Shown one piece after another: positions 1-5,798 of a stretch of DNA of 6,189 nucleotides. Position numbers and translations under genes: made by a program. Each line of letters opens with the position of its first letter. Within the stretch, counting starts at the first letter, position 1. The DNA comes from Eutrophobius sp051275005 (GTDB lineage: Bacteria; Pseudomonadota; Gammaproteobacteria; Eutrophobiales; Eutrophobiaceae): positions 1-6,189 of the forward strand of contig JBNMOP010000147.1 of assembly GCA_051275005.1 (NCBI GenBank), given 5' to 3'. Under the pieces are notes generated by a model. That model was not told where the DNA came from. It was given only the letters and a program-made list of their open reading frames with translations, and did no database searches.

Positions 1-1
1 T

Positions 2-172
2 TTCTTTGGAACCTTGAAGACAGAATTAACAGATCACGAAGATTATCTCACCCGAGACCAAGCCAGACAGAGTATCTTTGAGTACATTGAAGTGTTTTAC
101 AATCGACAACGGAGACATTCTTTTTTGGACTACATGACACCTGTGGAATTTGAAAGAAAATATGTCTCTTAA
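2..172 (+). CDS. IS3-family transposase (OrfB), C-terminal fragment, cut by window edge
   Basis: This is the last 56 codons of an IS3-family DDE transposase, the catalytic subunit that cuts and joins the ends of the insertion sequence. The reading frame is open from base 2 and ends at TAA 170-172. The fragment begins FFGTLKTEL, the conserved block directly after the catalytic glutamate of the DDE triad. That glutamate would lie just left of the window, while the conserved Lys seven residues after it is present (fragment residue 6). Further family marks are the YNxxRRHS motif (residues 33-40) and the TPxxFE motif (46-51) close to the C-terminus, as usual for rve-domain OrfB proteins. The body of the gene and any OrfA lie outside the window, so whether the element is intact cannot be judged. 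The family call is firm; the IS3 subgroup is not determined. Confidence 0.93.
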   Translation, partial: FFGTLKTELTDHEDYLTRDQARQSIFEYIEVFYNRQRRHSFLDYMTPVEFERKYVS

Positions 173-180
173 TTTTTAAC

Positions 181-203
181 TCCGTTTTATTGGGGGAAGC
201 TCA
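181..203 (+). repeat. Probable right terminal inverted repeat of the IS3-family element
   Basis: The sequence starts eight bases after the transposase stop. Read on the minus strand it is TGAGCTTCCCCCAATAAAAC and a few more bases. IS3-family ends typically start with TG, lie directly behind orfB, and in several subgroups carry a GGGGGAAGCTCA-like right end. The match is from memory and the left end is not in the window, so the exact boundary (proposed as base 203) and the target duplication cannot be confirmed. Confidence 0.6.
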
Positions 204-831
204 TTGTGTCCCAAGTTGATTTATGAAGTATAAAAGCCTTTATCTAAATAGGCTATCACTCTTTTGGCCTCGAAATCAGGCGAGGACCTATGCTGGGAAA
301 ATCGCTATATCAAATACACCTCTGCTTTGTGCTAAAAATAAAGTGTTGCATCGATCAGTTGAAATCACCGTCAACAGCAGACCTAACAGAGGGATATCAG
401 CTATATTTAGTATTGAGTCGACTTCAAGCCACTAGCGGGCATTTAACATCATGCTTTTATTTTCGTAGAATAAAAATAATTCCAGGGCGATGCTTCTCTT
501 GGGTTAAGAGTAGAAACTGCACAGTAATGAGGGCAAAGCTGAGAGATAATCAAAAGACAGTGATACAATTCAATAGCGTTTTACGAATCTGGAATAAAAA
601 GACCAAGGGATACTAATTTAGTTGGTGGAAAGTTTTGAGAAAAGAACTTTAATGCTTCTTATACCAACGGTCGGTCACAGGTCAGGGGCATTTGCGTTCG
701 CACCTTCACACACTCGGTGTGGCATAAACATACTTAACTTCAACTCTGACGACCTACTAACTTTCAAGTCTTCATTCCACACGAGTAATTGAACCGACAT
801 CTAGAGTGCCAAAATCGAAAAAGGATTAAAA
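204..831. other. Gene-free stretch between the IS end and the sugar dehydrogenase gene
   Basis: I see no supportable gene here. Two overlapping plus-strand open frames (223-435 and 290-616) exist, but their products have no recognisable domain, have a composition unlike a real protein, and have no good ribosome binding site. The stretch holds small inverted repeats: AAAGTT/AACTTT at 629-634 and 645-650, and a CACAC-TCG-GTGTG hairpin at 709-721. Bases 821-825 (AAGGA) are the ribosome binding site of the following gene. It may be remnant sequence disrupted by the insertion sequence. No clear -35/-10 pair for the downstream gene was found. Confidence 0.5.
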
Positions 832-2250
832 ATGTCACAACACATTGAACAAGCGATTATTGCAGGGTTACTGGTTGCATCTTCCTCGTTCGCACAAACA
901 ACGGACGATCCCTTCCCCGATCCGATCGAAGCTACTGCGGACGTCATCACCGTCGCATTCGAAGAGTTTGCGATCATTCCCGATATCGACGAGCAGGCAG
1001 CGCGTGTGATGATTCTGGTGGACGAACCCGAAACGGGCCAATTGTTCGTCAACGACATGCGAGGACCGATCTACAGCGTCAACTACGACGGCGAACAAGT
1101 GACGCTTTATATTAATATCAATGAGGATGACTGGGACGTTCATGTGAAGTCCAACGGCAGGGAGCGCGGCATGCAAAGCTTTGCGTTCCATCCTCAGTTT
1201 GGCCAGGCCGGTACACCCGGATACGGCCGATTCTACACCTTGACTGACACGGCCAACATGGAACCGTCTCCCGACTTCGTCGCCGGGGGAGAAGGCAACA
1301 CCCACGACACGGTACTATTGGAATGGACGGCCCGGACGCCGGGTGGCAAGACCTACGATGGTGACGCACCGCGTGAGTTAATTCGGTTAGAACAACCCTT
1401 CGGCAATCACAATGGGGGTCAACTCGGCTTCAATACGTTTGCTGCACCCGGCGATTCCGATTTCGGCCTACTCTTTGTGGGCATCGCCGACGGTGGCAGC
1501 GGAGGAGACCCACTCAGTCTCGCCCAGAACCTGAGTAATGGATTCGGAAAGATCATGCGGATAGATCCACTGGGATCTAATAGCGCAAACGGCGCTTATG
1601 GGATTCCCGCTGATAATCCATTCGCCTCCGACGGTGACGACGCTACACTCGGTGAGATCTACGCATACGGTGTGCGCAATCCCCAACGCTTTGCGTGGGA
1701 CCCCGCCAATAAAAATATGTTTTTCAGTGACATCGGTCAGAACATCGTTGAGGAAATCAGCATGGTGACAGCGGGTGCCAATCTGGGCTGGAACACCTGG
1801 GAAGGTAGCTTCGGATTCATCAGCCGCGCGGAGGTCAGCCTTACTAACAAACGGGACGACCCGAGCGTCACCTATCCGCTGGCGGAGTACGGACACCAGG
1901 ATCCACTGCTGCAATCTCGGTCAGCCGCCACAGGCCTGATCATCTACCGCGCCAACGACATACCTCAACTTAAAAACCTGGTGCTGTGGGGCGATATGCC
2001 TAGCGGAGAGATCTTTTATATGGACGCAGACAATCTTCCCAACGGTGGACAGGCAGGAATCCGCCGTGTGATGCTCAACGTTGATGGCGAAGCGAAAACG
2101 CTGCTCGAGGTCGTTCAGGACAAGAATCGTGAACAAAGGCGCGAACCTTCAACCCGCGCGGACTTGCGCTACGGTACTGGATCAGATGGTCAGGTGTTCA
2201 TCATGAACAAGGGAGATGGCGTAATTCGGCGGCTAGTACCAAACCCCTAG
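832..2250 (+). CDS. Periplasmic PQQ-dependent sugar dehydrogenase (glucose/sorbosone dehydrogenase family)
   Basis: The 472-residue product fits the soluble six-bladed beta-propeller dehydrogenases (GSDH family; relatives include E. coli YliI/Asd and Acinetobacter soluble glucose dehydrogenase). These oxidise aldoses using PQQ and calcium outside the cytoplasm. Recognisable blocks in order are FHPQF (119-123); GNHNGGQLGF (191-200), whose His193 aligns with the catalytic base; GLLFVGIADGG (212-222); SNGFGKIMRIDP (235-246); EIYAYGVRNPQRFAWDP (275-291), the PQQ-contact region with Arg282; FFSDIGQNIVEEI (297-309); and GANLGWNTWEG (315-325). The last blade ends with a DGQVF..GVIRRL pattern. ATG 832 is chosen because AAGGA lies 6 bases upstream and the frame is closed by TAG at 802-804 with no other start. 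An export signal is suggested by AIIAGLLVASSSFA, cleaved near residue 21, but its n-region has no Lys or Arg and contains a Glu, which is unusual. The natural substrate cannot be read from sequence. The gene is far richer in GC than its neighbours, suggesting a separate origin. Confidence 0.9.
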   Translation: MSQHIEQAIIAGLLVASSSFAQTTDDPFPDPIEATADVITVAFEEFAIIPDIDEQAARVMILVDEPETGQLFVNDMRGPIYSVNYDGEQVTLYININEDDWDVHVKSNGRERGMQSFAFHPQFGQAGTPGYGRFYTLTDTANMEPSPDFVAGGEGNTHDTVLLEWTARTPGGKTYDGDAPRELIRLEQPFGNHNGGQLGFNTFAAPGDSDFGLLFVGIADGGSGGDPLSLAQNLSNGFGKIMRIDPLGSNSANGAYGIPADNPFASDGDDATLGEIYAYGVRNPQRFAWDPANKNMFFSDIGQNIVEEISMVTAGANLGWNTWEGSFGFISRAEVSLTNKRDDPSVTYPLAEYGHQDPLLQSRSAATGLIIYRANDIPQLKNLVLWGDMPSGEIFYMDADNLPNGGQAGIRRVMLNVDGEAKTLLEVVQDKNREQRREPSTRADLRYGTGSDGQVFIMNKGDGVIRRLVPNP

Positions 2251-2264
2251 CAAACGCTATAGTT

Positions 2265-2279
2265 GCGCACTCTGTGCGC
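2265..2279 (+). other. Short hairpin after the dehydrogenase gene, weak terminator candidate
   Basis: GCGCAC-TCT-GTGCGC is a perfect 6-bp GC-rich stem with a 3-base loop, 15 bases behind the dehydrogenase stop codon. No T-run follows it, so it is not a canonical intrinsic terminator. It could slow polymerase or protect the 3' end of the mRNA. Confidence 0.4.
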
Positions 2280-2296
2280 CAATAGTGAGGGACATT

Positions 2297-2363
2297 GGTA
2301 TTTTATGAAATTAGCTTATTTCACTAATGGCTGCATTAGATAAAGAGCTGAAATAAGAATACC
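2297..2363. other. Compound inverted-repeat element with alternative pairings
   Basis: Several nested complementary arms are directly visible. GGTATT (2297-2302) pairs with AATACC (2358-2363). CTTATTTCA (2315-2323) pairs perfectly over nine bases with TGAAATAAG (2349-2357). Inside lies a perfect hairpin, CTAATG-GCTG-CATTAG (2324-2339). In addition TGAAAT (2306-2311) can pair with ATTTCA (2318-2323), which competes with the nine-base stem. The whole could be a structured RNA leader or trailer, or the remains of a small inverted-repeat mobile element. AT-rich DNA forms such arms fairly easily, so function is unproven. Confidence 0.4.
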
Positions 2364-2376
2364 GTCATTCGTAGGG

Positions 2377-2404
2377 GGCTGTCACATCCATCCTTGTGAT
2401 AGCC
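2377..2404. other. Ten-base-pair hairpin in the intergenic region
   Basis: GGCTGTCACA (2377-2386) and TGTGATAGCC (2395-2404) form a 10-bp stem with one G-T wobble and an 8-base loop. No T-run follows. The half-sites TCACA and TGTGA are in the opposite order to a CRP site, so a CRP operator is not supported. It lies about 160 bases before the start of the Gfa-like gene and may be part of a transcribed leader or a binding site. Confidence 0.4.
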
Positions 2405-2460
2405 AATCCACGCCTTAAAAATGATATTAACGGTTTAATAGTTGTCACAAATAGATAGTC

Positions 2461-2488
2461 TGAACATCCACTTTTTGGGGTATATACT
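2461..2488 (+). promoter_or_regulatory. Candidate promoter for the Gfa-like gene
   Basis: TGAACA (2461-2466, four of six matches to the -35 consensus) is separated by 16 bases from TATACT (2483-2488, five of six matches to -10). Transcription would start near 2495 and leave a leader of about 70 bases before ATG 2567. It is a weak pattern match in AT-rich DNA. Confidence 0.3.
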
Positions 2489-2566
2489 TCAATCATGTCA
2501 ACATTATTAACAATCTGGCTCCTTATTTATTAATTTCATCATTGCGTGAAATTAGAAGTTAATACT

Positions 2567-2977
2567 ATGAAAGGAAGTTGCGTATGCAAAAATATTGAAA
2601 TTGAATGGCTGGCATCAGATTTTTCTCATATTCCCCGCGTCTGCCAGTGTGATTATTGCAGATTAATTAATGCTAGTTACGTAAGTCAGTCTGGAACAGA
2701 GATCCATGTCACTATTCACGATGAAGATAAACACAAGGTTGTAATGCATGGAACAAATACTGCTGCATTTCATGTATGTACAAATTGCGATAGCCTTACA
2801 ATTGCTACATCATTAATAGATGGTACGATTTATGGAGTAATAAATTCTAAATGCCTTGAAAACCAGGATCGTTTTAAGGAACCTCAAACTTTTTCATACG
2901 AAGGTGAAACTTTGGAGCAGAGATTAAATCGTCGTAAGAAAAATTGGTGCAGTCCTGTTTTATTTAGACACAACTAA
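2567..2977 (+). CDS. Gfa / CENP-V-type zinc-binding protein (glutathione-dependent formaldehyde-activating family)
   Basis: The 136-residue product belongs to the Gfa-like fold (PF04828, formerly DUF636). It has the full set of cysteines expected for two zinc sites: CVC (Cys5, Cys7) plus CTNC (Cys71, Cys74) for the structural zinc, and CQCDYC (Cys26, Cys28, Cys31) for the second zinc. The GVINSKCL segment (90-97) also fits the family. The founding member was proposed to condense glutathione with formaldehyde, but most family members have no tested reaction, so the substrate here is unknown. Where relatives often have His between the first two cysteines of the second site, this protein has Gln27. 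I prefer ATG 2567 over the in-frame GTG 2546: the product then begins MKGSCVC as relatives do, and AGAAG (2554-2558) lies 8 bases upstream. The gene is AT-rich and is followed after 43 bases by the broken acetyltransferase, so the two could be cotranscribed. Confidence 0.85.
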   Translation: MKGSCVCKNIEIEWLASDFSHIPRVCQCDYCRLINASYVSQSGTEIHVTIHDEDKHKVVMHGTNTAAFHVCTNCDSLTIATSLIDGTIYGVINSKCLENQDRFKEPQTFSYEGETLEQRLNRRKKNWCSPVLFRHN

Positions 2978-3020
2978 TGTGGATTAGATTGGTATCAAAC
3001 GTGGAGTATATAGTTCTGCC

Positions 3021-3434
3021 ATGAGAATAAGACAATATGAGGACAAAGATAAAGATTCCATAGTAAGCCTCTGGAGAGAAGTATTTCCGTCTGACCCGGC
3101 ACACAATGAGGCGTTATTAAAACTGGAATCTAAAGTTGATTATGATAGGGAGTTAATATTTGTTGCATAAGAAAACGACCGAATTATTGGCGCAATGATG
3201 GCAGGCTATGACGGATATAGAGGGTGGTTGTATTCAATTGCTGTAAAAAAAGAATATAGAAAGAAAGGTATTGGCAAGAGCTTAACAAATCATGCTATAG
3301 CTATCCTAAAAGAATTAGGATGCATAAAGATCAATTTGCAAATACGAAGCACTAATTCTGAAGTTATATCATTTTATAAAGCACTGGGTTTCTATGAGGA
3401 AGACCGTGTAAGTATGGGTATGCTTTTGGCATGA
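3021..3434 (+). pseudogene. YpeA-like GNAT N-acetyltransferase interrupted by an in-frame TAA
   Basis: From ATG 3021 the frame reads MRIRQYEDKDKDSIVSLW, stops at TAA 3168-3170 (codon 50), and continues in the same frame to TGA 3432-3434. Read through, the product would be 137 residues, close to E. coli YpeA (about 140), and it aligns across the stop: IFVA-stop-ENDRIIGAMMAGYDGYRGW. The acetyl-CoA binding loop is intact after the stop (VKKEYRKKGIGKSL), as are the late NSEVISFYKALGF segment and the LGCIKINLQI strand. One base change (for example GAA or CAA to TAA) explains the damage; no frameshift is needed. Reinitiation at ATG 3195 would give a 79-residue piece lacking the first strands, with no visible ribosome binding site. 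No strong ribosome binding site precedes 3021 either (GTGGAG at 3001-3006 is too distant). A sequencing error is the main alternative to a true nonsense mutation. The acceptor substrate of YpeA-type enzymes is not known to me. Confidence 0.85.
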
Positions 3435-3502
3435 ACTGACCATTCTTTATACATTTCAATCTAGCCATGCTTCACCACACTTTAATCTCGGACGAGAAGA
3501 TG

Positions 3503-3529
3503 TGATTGATTGAACCATCATATCAATCA
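3503..3529. terminator. Inverted repeat between convergent genes, possible weak bidirectional terminator
   Basis: TGATTGAT (3503-3510) and ATCAATCA (3522-3529) form a perfect 8-bp stem with an 11-base loop. They lie in the 109-base gap where the GNAT remnant (plus) and the second amidohydrolase gene (minus) converge, 14 bases past the latter's stop codon. The position suits a terminator, but the stem is AT-rich and neither strand has a clear T-run after it. Confidence 0.35.
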
Positions 3530-3543
3530 TCAAAACCTGTAAA

Positions 3544-4944
3544 TTATTCTCCACGTCGTACTACATTATATTCGGGATCTTTGTATTCTGTATCTCCCCC
3601 CAATACAGTCATGATGATTTTATTGTCCTTAATTTCAGTATCCAGACCCGATAAATAATCCTTCTCTATAACGACAAAGTCCGCAAATTTACCGACTTCA
3701 ATCGTGCCAACTTTGGTATCTGCTAATAGAAATTCGGAGGATTTTTGCGTAAATAATTTCAGAGTGGTGACTCGATCTATTCCTTCGTCAGCACCATAGA
3801 CCAGTCCTTTCTCACCAGGCTCATCAGGGGGCCAACCATCTTCGGCAATTTCTCTATTGACATAAATATCAAATATATCGAAATATGTTTCCGGATTTGG
3901 CTCATAAATCTCTGCCTCACCTACAACCTTTACACCCATATCAATGAGGGTCTTTACCGGTGCTAGAAACGCCATGCCAGGTTCGCCGTATCGTTGCTGA
4001 ATAAGCGTTGGTGAAATATCCAGGGATCGGCGTACATTAATTGGAACATGAAGGTTATATTTCTTTATATCCGCAACCACATCAGGAACAAATCCAACCA
4101 TATTGCCATGGGCAAAACCATGGCGTGAATTTCGTACATATTCCAGGGTTAGTACGTCCGGATTTGCCTGCATTTGCTCTTCCAACTTTTGCACAAAAAT
4201 ACGCACCGCATGACTTCCAATTGCATGGATACCAGCCCAACGCCATCCTGTTCGTAATCCTCGCATCAACGCCTGCACAGTAGGTGAATCAAAATCAGGA
4301 CAATTCTCCAAAATCACTTTAACCATTTGCATATCAGCGTCTGGACTTGCTGCTAAGTCATCACCCATGCAAGGTTGTGTGGGACTGTCCCAATCACCTT
4401 CGCTACTCATGCCGTGCAGCCATAACCATGGGTTTGAATCGATTGTTTGCCACATCACGCCAATATTCTCATACATACCAAGAGCTGCTTGTCGAGGTAT
4501 TGCCTGCCTAGCAAGATCAAAACTATAAGCGAAACGAATGGGCAAGCGCCCCTCAGTTCTTAATAAGTAATTATAGGCGGTAACTTGCTGATTGGTATTC
4601 AGCCTGGAACCGAACGTAGTCATTCCACCGGGCAGGTAAAAATTCTTTGCCAGAATTTTAAAACCCTCGCCATACTGTACCGGTGTTGGCTGTTCGCGGA
4701 GGAGTTGATTAAAATGGGCAAGTAATGGTGTGGGAACCAGTAGTCCTCTATCACCTGGTGTCTCGATTCCCCTGGGCTGATTATCTATTTGCTCGACGAA
4801 GTCAGGCCACATTTCCAGGATTTCATCCATAGCCTTCTCGTTGAACAATATGACGCCATGGCTATCTTGAATCCAGGTACTGACGATGCCGAGAATAATT
4901 AAACAGGCTGATAACCTGAAATGAAATGTCTGTATGGTATTCAT
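3544..4944 (-). CDS. YtcJ-like amidohydrolase, C-terminal part with its own export signal
   Basis: This 466-residue protein carries the later part of an amidohydrolase_3 (YtcJ-type) metal-dependent hydrolase but lacks the N-terminal strands and HxH motif, which are encoded by the gene immediately upstream. Visible marks are LWLHGMSSEGDWDS (174-187), GIHAIGSHAV (238-247, His240 as probable metal ligand), RHGFAHGNMV (274-283), YGADEG (383-388, with the barrel-end Asp), and the typical tail KVGTIEVGKFADFVVIEKDYL (411-431) followed by EIKDNKIIMTVLGG (437-450). I choose ATG 4944, not the in-frame ATG 5004: AGGA sits 7 bases before it, overlapping the upstream stop codon, and the protein then starts with an export-type segment (Arg10, hydrophobic 11-25). 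No clean AxA cleavage site is seen, so it may stay membrane-anchored. The gene starts 10 bases after the upstream stop, implying translational coupling. Substrate unknown; the family acts on amide or related C-N bonds. Confidence 0.85.
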   Translation of the reverse strand: MNTIQTFHFRLSACLIILGIVSTWIQDSHGVILFNEKAMDEILEMWPDFVEQIDNQPRGIETPGDRGLLVPTPLLAHFNQLLREQPTPVQYGEGFKILAKNFYLPGGMTTFGSRLNTNQQVTAYNYLLRTEGRLPIRFAYSFDLARQAIPRQAALGMYENIGVMWQTIDSNPWLWLHGMSSEGDWDSPTQPCMGDDLAASPDADMQMVKVILENCPDFDSPTVQALMRGLRTGWRWAGIHAIGSHAVRIFVQKLEEQMQANPDVLTLEYVRNSRHGFAHGNMVGFVPDVVADIKKYNLHVPINVRRSLDISPTLIQQRYGEPGMAFLAPVKTLIDMGVKVVGEAEIYEPNPETYFDIFDIYVNREIAEDGWPPDEPGEKGLVYGADEGIDRVTTLKLFTQKSSEFLLADTKVGTIEVGKFADFVVIEKDYLSGLDTEIKDNKIIMTVLGGDTEYKDPEYNVVRRGE

Positions 4945-4954
4945 AGCATATTCC

Positions 4955-5755
4955 TCACTCTTTAAACTCGATGACTGGTGTGCTGATGGGTTCCCCGTGA
5001 GCATCCAGGGTAATGTGGTACCAGGTATTTATTTCCTTCATTTCCCGAGGACTATCCGGGGTCATACCAACACCGGTTTTCCCAAATATCGGGTTACCAC
5101 TGGTCAACATAAAAGGATAATCGGGAACAATCTCGCTGATATCGCCCTTAGAGATTTTGACATCCGATAACTTTCTTGCACTCATTAATGTCGCAACATC
5201 TGAAGAAGAGGCATAACCCAATTCTGGCACATTCACCAGTGCAATACTTATCCAGTCATCTGGTCCAGGCACGGCATTGGCCAACAACTGTTCCATGGCC
5301 CGTGCTACCTTGGCCATGGTTTCATCCGGTGTGGCAGCCATTTCCAGCCTAAGATCAAAGCCAGTGGGTGTACTGCGCAGGCCATATTTCTCTCGCGCAA
5401 GGCTCTCAGTTTTATCCATTGGATGGGTGTGAGATTCCACAATCCCCGGCAGCACCATTTTACCTTGCAAGTTGACGACCTCGGTGTTTGGACCAACCAG
5501 GGCCATGATTTCCTGTTCGGTGCCCAATGCTATGATTACATTATTGCGAACTGCCATGGCTTGTACGATAGAACCCGGATCTGCGTTTAGCTCATGGTTA
5601 TTTAAGGTAACAATTACCGCATTCATGAAAATCGTATCAGGGTACTTGACTAATTCGGACGGAACTCCCTGGGCAAATAAATTTGATGTCCACAATAAAA
5701 CCATCAAAGTCATAGCGGTCTCTTTAAAACCTGGGATAATTTTATTTTGATCCAT
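4955..5755 (-). CDS. YtcJ-like amidohydrolase, N-terminal part with signal peptide
   Basis: The 266-residue product is the front part of an exported amidohydrolase_3-type enzyme. It has a signal peptide (Lys5 and Lys11, then hydrophobic MTLMVLLWTSNLFA, probable cleavage after Ala28), then the small beta domain (DTIFMNAVIVTLNNHE, 40-55; VRNNVIIALGTEQEI, 69-83) and the metal motif VLPGIVESHTHP (101-112) with His109 and His111. It ends after TWYHITLDAHGEP at residue 266, where intact relatives continue through the rest of the barrel. That remainder is encoded by the next gene downstream. ATG 5755 is chosen because AAGGGGAG lies 7 bases upstream, a strong ribosome binding site, and the longer n-region gives the signal peptide its positive charge. 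Alone it lacks the remaining metal ligands and should be inactive; activity would need the partner protein. The stop TGA (4957-4955) runs into the partner's ribosome binding site (TGAGGA). Confidence 0.87.
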   Translation of the reverse strand: MDQNKIIPGFKETAMTLMVLLWTSNLFAQGVPSELVKYPDTIFMNAVIVTLNNHELNADPGSIVQAMAVRNNVIIALGTEQEIMALVGPNTEVVNLQGKMVLPGIVESHTHPMDKTESLAREKYGLRSTPTGFDLRLEMAATPDETMAKVARAMEQLLANAVPGPDDWISIALVNVPELGYASSSDVATLMSARKLSDVKISKGDISEIVPDYPFMLTSGNPIFGKTGVGMTPDSPREMKEINTWYHITLDAHGEPISTPVIEFKE

Positions 5756-5772
5756 ATTTCGACTCCCCTTAG

Positions 5773-5798
5773 AGGTATAATTAACGAAAGTTATACCT
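5773..5798. promoter_or_regulatory. Dyad-symmetric candidate operator upstream of the amidohydrolase pair
   Basis: AGGTATAA (5773-5780) and TTATACCT (5791-5798) are a perfect 8-bp inverted repeat with a 10-base spacer, giving a 26-base dyad. It sits three bases upstream of the ribosome binding site of the first amidohydrolase gene. Size, spacing and position suit a dimeric repressor, and the right arm overlaps the best -10 match. If it lies within the transcript it could instead form a hairpin next to the ribosome binding site. Confidence 0.5.

Noticed and set aside
223..616. Two overlapping plus-strand open frames (70 and 108 codons) after the IS end
   Set aside because: No recognisable domain, no good ribosome binding site, and residue composition of chance translation. 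They overlap each other in different frames.
801..2136. Minus-strand open frames opposite the dehydrogenase gene
   Set aside because: They mirror a long gene with clear family motifs; GC-rich codons on one strand leave the opposite strand open by chance.
2377..2404. CRP-type binding site
   Set aside because: The half-sites are in reversed order (TCACA then TGTGA) and separated by 8 bases, not TGTGA-N6-TCACA.
2546..2566. GTG 2546 as start of the Gfa-like gene
   Set aside because: It would add seven residues before MKGSCVC, which is the usual beginning in relatives, and it lacks the AGAAG found upstream of ATG 2567.
2251..3020. Integron attC sites around the small AT-rich genes
   Set aside because: Small Gfa and GNAT genes are common integron cargo, but no paired RYYYAAC and GTTRRRY core sites with a stem between them were found in the gaps.
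3303..3321. Perfect 7-bp hairpin ATCCTAA-AAGAA-TTAGGAT
   Set aside because: It lies within the GNAT reading frame and encodes a conserved-looking segment before LGCIKINLQI, so no separate function is supported.
4945..5004. ATG 5004 as start of the second amidohydrolase gene
   Set aside because: It would overlap the upstream gene by 50 bases and place 20 polar residues before the hydrophobic segment, masking the export signal. ATG 4944 has a well-placed ribosome binding site.
4041..5750. Plus-strand open frames opposite the amidohydrolase genes (4041-4283, 4934-5170, 5472-5750)
   Set aside because: They are antisense to well-supported coding sequence and show no family features.
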